Shown piece by piece: positions 52,107 through 64,000 of a stretch of DNA of 64,000 nucleotides. The notes beneath the pieces were generated by a model, which searched no databases, was not told the DNA's origin, and worked only from the letters and a program-made list of their open reading frames with translations. Made by a program: the position numbers and the translations under genes. This DNA comes from Cacajao melanocephalus (Eukaryota > Chordata > Mammalia > Primates > Pitheciidae): assembly GCA_963573385.1 (NCBI GenBank), contig CAUYLG010008995.1, forward strand, positions 1 to 64,000. Reading direction: 5' to 3'. How positions within the stretch are numbered: position 1 is the first letter of the stretch; each line of letters opens with the position of its first letter.

Positions 52107-52560
52107 AAATTAACAAGCGGATTCTGAAATGTTTATGTATATACAAGAGACCAAGATAAAACAGTATTGAAGAACAAAATTGGGTGTTTAGACTTACTAT
52201 CAAATTTCCAAACTTATTATAAAACTATAGAAATCAAGATACTATCAGAAGGAAAGTAAAATAGACCAATGGAAAATAGAAAGTCCAGATATAAACCCAT
52301 AGTTTTATTTTAACCTTAGCAGCCATCAAATCAGTCAATAACAGAGGAAACTAATTTATGGTGGTAGAGAGTTACTTAGTTTGAAGAGAATGAAGAGAGT
52401 AATTTACAAGTGTGGGGAAATAAAAAATTCGTGGGGTGAGGGTAATGTTCTGTCTTGAGCTGAGTGGTAGTTACTAAATTGATACATAAAAATTCATCAA
52501 ACTGCGCACTTAAAATGTGCACACAGTACTGTGTGTTTATTATATCTCAGATTTTTCAAA

Positions 52561-53210
52561 TTGTATGTTGAGTATCAGATACAAAGCAGTAGGGCCCAGC
52601 CAAGATGGAGAACTGAAACTTAAGGAACACCAAATTCCTGCTCTCAAGAATGGGAATGTCTGGTTTTCTAAAGTTTATATAACAAAAACTTGGAGTTAAT
52701 TTTTAGAAAACTTGTACAACTTTCTTCTCATTGAGGGACTAAACAGTAAACAGAATACAAGAAGTAATAATTCCTTAGTACTCTATTTTCATTCTTCTGA
52801 GTTAATCTACCAGATTTAGGGATAAAGTGATTGATTGAAAAATACTTATTCTTTCATGAAGCTCTCTACTCACTTACTTTAAACCACTCTTTGGACTTTG
52901 CTATAAGCCAGATACTAGGCAGAGCTCTAGGGATACTAAGACATCAATCAAGAGTTACAGGATGTAGCTCTTCTTAGAAGTCTTAGATGACAAGAATGAC
53001 TCTCTTGAAGTTTGGAAGAAAGAATAGACAAATTATGCAGTTCTAGAAGTAATGGGGATAGAAGCTGCAGCTAATGCTGAGGAAGACTTAGCTTAACTTT
53101 CATAATGTATCTATCTGGCCTAAAAAATGGTGAGCTTTTTATATCTGAAAACATTCCAATATAGAATGATGATAATAATCACTTCTGGCCTCATTTTTTT
53201 TCTCTCCTTA
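52561..53210. other. Intergenic or intronic DNA, ends in a strong acceptor
   Basis: Unique-looking, possibly with a faint L2-tail complement near 52895-52945 (gccagatactaggcagagctctagggatac). The last bases form a pyrimidine tract and ag at 53209-53210. Confidence 0.45.
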
Positions 53211-53535
53211 GATGGTGCAGCAGAAACCCCATATTTTTGTTAGAGAAGGGGCTACGAACTTTGTTTATATATTAACAACTACCTTATCAGGAAATTCATA
53301 TTGTTGCCCTTTTATGGATGGAGAAACTGGACGAGTGACAGAGCAAAATCCAAACACAGCTGGGGATTTCCCTCTTTTACATGATGGTTTTGAAAGAATG
53401 CTGCCAGAGAGATTCTTGCAGTGTTGGAGGACATATATGACCTCTAAGATATTTTCCAGCTCAGAGATGCTGTGAATCTATCCTGCATGCATGGATGAAC
53501 CTCAGTTTTGCAGAATCTGTGGCTTCTACAATTTG
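53211..53535 (+). other. Candidate spliced exon, noncoding more likely than coding
   Basis: A pyrimidine-rich tract (tttttttctctccttag) ends at 53210 and a good donor (ttg, then gtgagt) begins at 53536, giving a 325-base exon of ordinary size. An 87-codon frame opens with an ATG at 53212 and stops at 53475, but resembles no protein. The middle, from about 53285 (tatggatggagaaactgg), resembles the MIR core, so it could be an exonised repeat in a long noncoding RNA. Splice-site pairs like this also occur by chance. Confidence 0.35.
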
Positions 53536-54170
53536 GTGAGTTTTCTTCAGAAGAAATTAACACATTTATAAATATTAAAATAGGCCCAAGACCTTATAAG
53601 GGTGTTCATACAAAGGAGAGGCTCTGAAGTTTGAGTTTGTTCACTTCCTAGTTAATTATCTCCTGCTGTTTGTCATAAATGCATTTCATAGGGAGCTGTT
53701 AATGACAGGTTTCTCCAACAGAATATGGAAAAAGGAGATGACAGCTGGCTTCCCTTCTGGGACAGCCTCAGAGCTAGTGGGAGACGATGTTAGCAGAGTG
53801 ATGAAGTGACCAAGAAAGTGTCACTGGGAGAAAACTGGTCCATGACCAGCTGGTGAGAAAAGGGTTGGTAATCATATACACCCTTTCCTGTTTTCTTTTG
53901 TATCGGTTTACTTTTGCCTCTCAATTTCTTCTGACAATACAAAATGTTGGTTGGAATGTGGAGCACCTGGAAGTCTGGTTCATTTTCTCTCAGTCTGTTA
54001 GTGCCCTCCGGGTTCACTTCCTGTTGTTCCGAGTTCTGCATCTGAGCAGCTTCCATCAATAGTCAAAGCTTCCACAACTGCAGATTTTATGATGACAAAT
54101 TCAGCATTACCCAGCGGAACTTACCCTTCTTTCCATCCTCCATTTCCTGACCTTTTTCTTCTGAGTGGTG
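53536..54170. other. Intergenic or intronic DNA, nothing recognised
   Basis: No repeat family found. The 89-codon minus frame at 53790-54059 and the 69-codon plus frame at 53853-54062 overlap each other and match nothing known. Confidence 0.4.
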
Positions 54171-55383
<1,213 letters not shown>

Positions 55384-55394
55384 CATCGTTTTAT

Positions 55395-56454
<1,060 letters not shown>

Positions 56455-59027
56455 TTACCACTGTATTTTAAACAACTGACACTTCTTTCCCGGACATTAG
56501 AAGATCTACCTTGCTACTCTCTCAAATTCCACACTTTATCCTTTCCAGTACATATAGAATATCTTCAAAATGGTCTTATCACATCAGTATTTCATAATTA
56601 GATAATTCCTAATATTCCTTATAATTAAAATTCTTTTGAACGCTATTCCCCGATGTTACCTAATGCTGTCCTATTGTCTGACTCTTTTGTGGACAGTTTC
56701 TCCATTTTATATTTCCTTCACCTCGGTAAAACAAGATATCTATTTTGATGTGAAAAGATTTAAGTGTATCAGTTCTGGTGTTCTGTAAAATGGCAACTGT
56801 TTGAAATTCTGTTCTATAGTTTATTATTATTTTTATGGAAGTTGAAGCTTCTTGTTCTTTTTCTATATTTACAATGGTCTCTTCATTTTAGTAGTTCATT
56901 TACCTTTTCCCAATAGTATTATAGCCCTGGGACGTGAAAGAATGTTTAATTGCTCCATTAAGCCACATCTTTTGTGCTTGTAAAAAAAAAAAAAAAAAAA
57001 AACGGGGCTTCTAGCCAGATATCTTTACCTCTCCAGTCATTTATTAATGGACCAATAAAACATACCCTAAAGTGTCTTCATGCTCTAATAGAAATCATAG
57101 CAGACATTTATATAGGGGTTTTCTTTCTGTGATATTCAAAGCATTTGGCAGATTTTTGCCATCAAACTTACTGAATTTATGGAAAGAAGAGTAGTCATTG
57201 ATTAAACAAGGAAAAGAAATGATTTTGAAATACAACACTCAGAGAGAGTGACTAAATAAGGAGGAAAAACATTTATGTGTTTCTATAATATTACAAAACA
57301 ATGACATCTGCCACACGGAAAAATGTGGGATAGAAACAAAGTTACAAAAATGTGCTCTGAAGAGGGCAGTGATGCCTTTGTCAAATAAAAGGGAGGAAAC
57401 CCAAGTTAAAGACGAAGTCTGTGGGGTAAAAGGAAGTATAGGAATACAGGGAACGAAATCAATTTTTCTGCCTTGTGTAGTGCTCCCTTTGAACCCTATC
57501 CTACATATCATCAAAGATAAGATGCCAGCAGCAAAAAAATAATTTCTAGGTTTGTCCAGCTGGTACAGGCTATAATGCAATACATTAGGAATAATGTAAC
57601 CTGAAGATACAAATGCCGTAATATCCCTTTTTTATTTTCCAGTTTCACTTGATAGGTAATTTTGATACTTACATTTCACTGACAAGGATAATGAAGCTGA
57701 CGTTTGACTTTCACATTTAGACATGGTAGAGGAATTCAGATGCACAAAATATATGCTTCATAATCAATGAGGGAAATCTACCTTCCAGGTTGAATACATG
57801 ATATACGAAGAGTTTAGAGGTGTTGAGAGAAAAGAGAGATTTCTATTTTACCCTGCAAATAGATGAAAAGTGCAAGAATAAAACATAAAATCTAAATCAT
57901 GCTATTCTTCCTGAAACCTTTTGATGAATTAAGGTAATTAGCAAATACTTGCACATATACTTTTTAAATTAATGTAAGTTAAATTTTATTGTTTTGGAGT
58001 AGAAAGCAAATTCGTGAGAGTTTTGAAGATGAAGGAGAAAGTTTCGGAGAAATCTCATCCTTGTCATCAACCCTTTGAGCTGCATGGTCAGATACCCATC
58101 TACCCCAATCCCTCAAATACAACTTCATTCATCTTTATCTTAGGAGGACTTTGGTTGATAAGTTTGAGCTTTATTGCTATAAGAGAGCAAAGTGTCCTAA
58201 TTGGACTCTGACAGCCAGTCTGGAAGTTATCAAATTGTCGATAAATCTAGTTACTACTATTTGAGAAGTAAATTATGAGAAAAAGGAGAAAATGAACCAT
58301 TTTATTTCAAGAAAGCAGCATGAGTAACTCTCTCCGTGTAATGGCCTCTAATAAAATGTGTTTAATCACCTGCTGTGAACAGGAATTTCCTTTCAGCATT
58401 TCTAGAGTCAAAACAAAGGAACTATTTTACTTTTCTCTTTTAATGCCTTCTCTCATTGCCTGTCCTCAGTCCAGCTGAATTGGCAACCTGTTACGTGAAA
58501 GGTGGAGCACAAAGTTCCACCTACCACTGGGTCTCCCCTCCCTTTTGCCTAGACACTTTCTCACCCTTGAGGAACAATGCGAATCAGATGACTGATGTAG
58601 CGAAGGTCACTTACATTCATGTGTGTTACCTAAGAGGATTGTATAAGAAAGTGGGAAGAACCCAGGGTTAGCATGGAATTTGTGGGCTCATTGTCCTCAG
58701 TCAATTTCCTGTTAACATGGTTTACTTTGTAATATTCTTCAGAAGCGGACAGAACTTGTTACTCACATACATTAAATATGTGTATATTTAAAGCCGTGGG
58801 CCATTGAGGCATTAGGAACTATCCAAGCAAGGGACAGATTTGGATTGAGTGCTGGTGGGAAGTTGCTCCAGGACTGGGGAAGCAAGGTACCCACAAGACT
58901 CGCAACTGTGTCCTGTTGACCGTGGGGAAACACGTCCAGCTGACAGCTTTGTCCAAAGCAGACCTGCCTGTTGATAATTTCATGGAATAATGAAATCAAA
59001 GCCTTTGGATAACCTTTGACATCAACA
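56455..59027. other. AT-rich DNA, no gene recognised
   Basis: A pure A-run of about 20 at 56982-57002 belongs to no identifiable element. A faint MIR-like patch lies near 57095-57200. Frames of 65-113 codons (57239, 58014, 58456, 58772) resemble no protein family. Confidence 0.4.
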
Positions 59028-59155
59028 CCTTCATTTTGAGAAATCAAGAAACTGAGGTTTTAGAGACGGAAAATGACTTCTATATAGTCTCATGCCTAGG
59101 TAGTACAAAATCTAGGGCTAAAATATGGATTTTCTGGTTCTTAGTTTTGTGTTCT
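59028..59155 (+). mobile_element. MIR
   Basis: gagaaatcaagaaactgaggt, then aaaatgacttctatatagtctc, ggtagtacaaaatctaggg and ctggttcttag, in MIR order. Confidence 0.72.
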
Positions 59156-61352
59156 TCCTTTATGTATCATGGAGAAATCTCTCATCCAAAAAACACTGAA
59201 CCAATGCCAGCAAGTTAAAAAATACTAGCCGTCACTGAAAACTATTTTTCATTTTCTCTAATAAGGAAAATGGAAAAAGCTGTATGCCTATAAATTATGT
59301 GGGGTTGATAGAAACAGATAAGTAGTAGAGGCACTCATTTGTTAAGTATCAGTCCTATATTGATTTTCCCAAAGCCAATGCCTGAGGAGAAGAAGTGGGT
59401 ATAGGTTGTTTGTTTATTCGGGCGGACATTTTAGTAAACAGAAGTGAGAGAGGTGAGAAAGTGAGAAAAAGAAGAAAGAGGAGTCAGCTGTGTGTTTGAT
59501 GATGCAAGTGCTTCTGGGACTAAGCAGAGGCTCAGTCCCCACGGACCCTCTGAGAAACTGTAAAGAACAGTCCTTAGCATTGTCTCCTTAGAGGACAGGA
59601 TTGCTGGGCCCTTTCTCAAGACTTCTCTCTCTCACTTGGGGAAGATTTCTCTTAAAGTATTAATTCCCCCACCTTCGTGTGTTGAGTTAGCTTGCAGCTT
59701 CATGGTCTCCTGTGGCAAAGGAGAAGGCTTGAGCAGCAGAGAGGCATTCCTGGTATGGGGCACTGGGTGGGCACGTGGAATTACCCACGACCCATGTGCT
59801 GAAAACAGATGGGCTTAGGGGAATTTGCACAGTGAATCAAAACCATTGGCTATAGCCTAATTCTCAACTATGACAGTTTTATGAGTTCTTTATCAAGTAA
59901 TAATTCTTATGAAATTGGAATTGAATCTCTTCTAGGGCTCCCTTGAAGTAGATTTGTGAGTTCTTTGTAAACTAGACCATTAGGCATATATATTATTCAT
60001 TGAGAAGATGTAAAACTCCAGGACGAAAATGCAATCGATATCAATAAAAATAATGCATTTGAAAAATGTCTTTGAATTCAGGTAAACTTTTAACTTTTCT
60101 CAAAATTCTTTCCCATATATGATCTTTTTTTGTTCTCCCTCATCTCTCACTATTCTATGAACATGCCTGTCTGCTTTTTTTACTTCCATTCTCTTGTGAT
60201 ATATAATTCCCTCTTTAAATGCCTTTTTAAAGAGTAGACAAATCTTTGAGGATATAGGTGAAATATCAGGTCTTTTATGAAGTCTTCCCTGTTTCACTAG
60301 AAAAGCAGAATTAGCTGTTTTCAACTCTGTTCTAGACTTTTAAGTACTTTTTTTCCGGGAGACAATACCACTTCTAGATCTTAAATATGTAAATTCAAAC
60401 AAGATGATATTCATTCTCTACTAAGTTGATTAATATTTAGAATAAAATTTAATACCCAGCATGAATATGGTAATAGAAAACATGTTGAATATGGTACTGT
60501 TATTAATTTGGAATTTCTGAAGGGCAGTATTTTAGAGAATCTTTCTTTTAAAACAATATCATTGTTTGAATTGAATTTTATGGATTTCTGGTATAAGAGG
60601 ACAACTTAGAAAAGTTTCTGCCTCCACCAGGAAGCAGAAACACTAATTTCATCTGTTATTAAATTAGGAGTTATCTATAATTTTGAATCAAAATATATAA
60701 AGATGCAAATATATATGAATAATAAATTACTTAAGTTAGAGAAACTTCAAACACACACACACACACACACACACACATGCACACGTACTTATAAAAGGAG
60801 TTATCAGTGAAAAGAAAGCTGTTCATTAGAACTCATGTAAGGACACTTTAATCTGTTCTTTTATGGAATTTCTTTTGACTTATGAAGCTGAGGAACCAGA
60901 ACTATAGGAAAGAGTGTGTTTGGAGATGGGAGGTAAGCTCGGGGTAATTTGGAAGTTTACATAAGGGCAACTAGATGTTCAGGACCACTTCCCCTTCCCC
61001 AGAAGTCAGGCTTGTAAACTGGATCAAGAATTTAAGGAATCTTCTGCTAGAGAAACTGAATCATCCCAGAGAGAAAACTTGGGTCATGTCAGTTAGTCAT
61101 TTCCAAAGGCCACCTGATCATTTCAAAGTGAAGTCTACCAGTCAGAACAACCTGCCATTCACGCAGAGCTTAAAAACAAGCTTTAAATATGAACAGATAG
61201 CTTAGCATCTTAAAACTTTTGGGAATAGCCTCCAACATGGAAAGAGAAAAAGCAACAAATGATAAACAGGAAGCTGAGAAGGAGCAGAGGCAATGTTGAA
61301 GGCAAAAACAGCTTCAAAGAAACTGCACTTAATGGAGTTACCTCCATTCTTT
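59156..61352. other. AT-rich DNA, no gene recognised
   Basis: A (CA)n microsatellite lies at 60751-60777. The stretch near 60260-60300 (atatcaggtcttttatgaag) is a weak L2-like echo. No exon recognised; the 76-codon plus frame at 60975-61205 matches nothing known. Confidence 0.45.
60751..60777. repeat. (CA)n microsatellite
   Basis: About 13 uninterrupted CA units, then tgcacacg. Confidence 0.95.
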
Positions 61353-61602
61353 TCTTGTGTTAGTGAGTGAGTTCTCATGAGATCTAATGGTGTTATAAGG
61401 GGCTTTCCTCACCTTCACTCTGCACTTCTCCTTGCTGCCACCATGTGAAGAAGGACATGTTTGCCTCCCCTTCTGCCATGATTGTAAGTTTGCTGAGGCC
61501 TCCCCAGCCATGCAGAACTGTGAATCAATTAAACTTTTTTCCTTTATAAGTAACTCAGTCTCAGATATGTCTTTATTAGCAGTATGAGAATGGACTAATA
61601 CA
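61353..61602 (+). mobile_element. MST-type MaLR LTR, 5'-truncated
   Basis: Landmarks in order: gagtgagttctcatgagatc, ccaccatgtgaagaaggac, gccatgattgtaagtttgc, gaggcctccccagcc, ctcagatatgtctttattag and ggactaataca. The 5' third of the LTR is missing, so no target-site duplication can be read. Confidence 0.92.
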
Positions 61603-61876
61603 GTACATATGAAAATTCACCAAAATAGAGAACATGAGTTTCCAGATTGAAGGGAATCAGTGGGTGTTCAGATAATGAATTAAACAAAAGACTTAACTAA
61701 GTCACATTTTGGGAGGATTTAAAATATCAGATCATAAAAGTTCCAAGAGGTAAAGGATAGGTCTTATGCAAAGAGTTACAGGTAAAAAGGGGCACCAAAC
61801 TTTTCTGTAATGGCATTTTAAACTAGAACACAGCAGATTAATGAATTTAAAATTGTGTGTTCAAGTGTTACAAATT

Positions 61877-61912
61877 TGGGAGTGTAGCTCAGTGGCAGGG
61901 CATTTGACTGCA
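61877..61912 (+). pseudogene. tRNA-Cys(GCA) 5'-half retropseudogene
   Basis: From 61878, 35 bases match tRNA-Cys from its first base to the third anticodon base (gca at 61910-61912), with four substitutions (G4A, A7G, T19C, A22G, counted linearly). The A-box (tagctcagtgg) is intact. The 3' half is absent and there is no poly(A). The sequence caa(g/a)tgttacaaatt is duplicated at 61862-61876 and 61913-61927 (14 of 15 identical), directly abutting the insert. This fits the class of tailless retropseudogenes made from truncated small RNAs and inserted by L1 machinery. It cannot encode a functional tRNA. Confidence 0.88.
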
Positions 61913-61947
61913 CAAATGTTACAAATTGGTACAAGAGGAGGTTTGCA

Positions 61948-61985
61948 AACACACACACACACATACATACACACACACACACACA
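61948..61985. repeat. (CA)n microsatellite with CATA interruptions
   Basis: A CA array broken by catacata in the middle. Confidence 0.93.
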
Positions 61986-62079
61986 AAGGAGGGTGATGGG
62001 GGGAAAAAGACCCTTGTGTATCTGTACTCATCTACTCAATCTTATCTTCAGATGCAGTAGGAGAAGCGTCAGAACCTTA

Positions 62080-64000
<1,921 letters not shown>

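Larger units (their letters stand above)
50150..52560 (+). mobile_element. Old L1M/HAL1-type LINE, fragmented, split by a THE1 LTR
   Basis: Order of pieces: 5' region and ORF1-like part (cttatcagacatgcaaaaaagc; aaatgatacagattttg; catggccaggaattttccatac), then beyond the LTR ctccatgaaccctaagcaaag, aatttaaaaacagccaggg, ttcattacattaaatataaatgg (early ORF2), a decayed late ORF2 part near 52190-52290 (ataaaactatagaaatcaag), and an L1ME-like 3' end (aaaattcatcaaactgcgcac). It contains an A-rich run (about 50248-50282) and a (TG)n array (52055-52106). It is long dead; no usable frame. Confidence 0.75.

Noticed and set aside
56982..57002. Poly(A) run as the tail of a processed pseudogene
   Set aside because: No gene-like sequence precedes it and no matching direct repeats were found.
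61878..61950. Functional tRNA-Cys gene
   Set aside because: Similarity stops at the anticodon. The T-arm, B-box and acceptor 3' strand are absent.

Overview
This window is primate nuclear DNA, almost certainly human. It carries about twenty Alu-family copies, young-type L1 3' ends, a THE1-type and two MST-type MaLR LTRs, and many older mammalian repeats (L2, MIR, MER5, a MER2-like Tigger, MLT1, L1M). The background is AT-rich, with one large CpG island at about 45.4-47.1 kb. I could not recognise any protein-coding exon. The long open frames fall in low-complexity DNA, in the CpG island, or in antisense Alu and L1 sequence.

Layout. 0-11.5 kb: repeat-rich, with Alus, L2 (two copies split by Alus) and an L1 3' end. 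11.5-20.8 kb: about 9.3 kb with no Alu or L1, holding only old MIR and MER5-like relics and at least one block that could be a conserved noncoding element. 20.8-43 kb: dense repeats, including a 370-bp polypurine tract, a solo MST LTR with a perfect 5-bp duplication, an L2 split by a Tigger, an L1M split by an Alu, and an L1 3' end that appears to carry transduced flanking sequence. 43-49.2 kb: about 6.2 kb without Alu or L1 around the CpG island; this is the likely promoter of a gene I cannot name, with a strong minus-strand splice donor ending a probable noncoding first exon at 46176. Just beyond the island, towards 47.7 kb, lies a 153-bp duplication of paired GA and CA arrays. 49.2-64 kb: L1 fragments, a degraded L1M/HAL1-type element interrupted by a THE1 LTR, a candidate spliced plus-strand exon at 53211-53535, more Alus, an MST LTR fragment, a tRNA-Cys 5' half inserted with target-site duplications, and a long L2 that runs off the window end.

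Nothing here forms an operon or multi-gene system. The best-supported regulatory object is the CpG-island promoter, probably firing leftwards and perhaps also rightwards. The most unusual small object is the tRNA-half retroposon at 61.9 kb. Family assignments come from memory of consensus sequences and hand alignment, so subfamily names and ends are approximate unless target-site duplications fix them.
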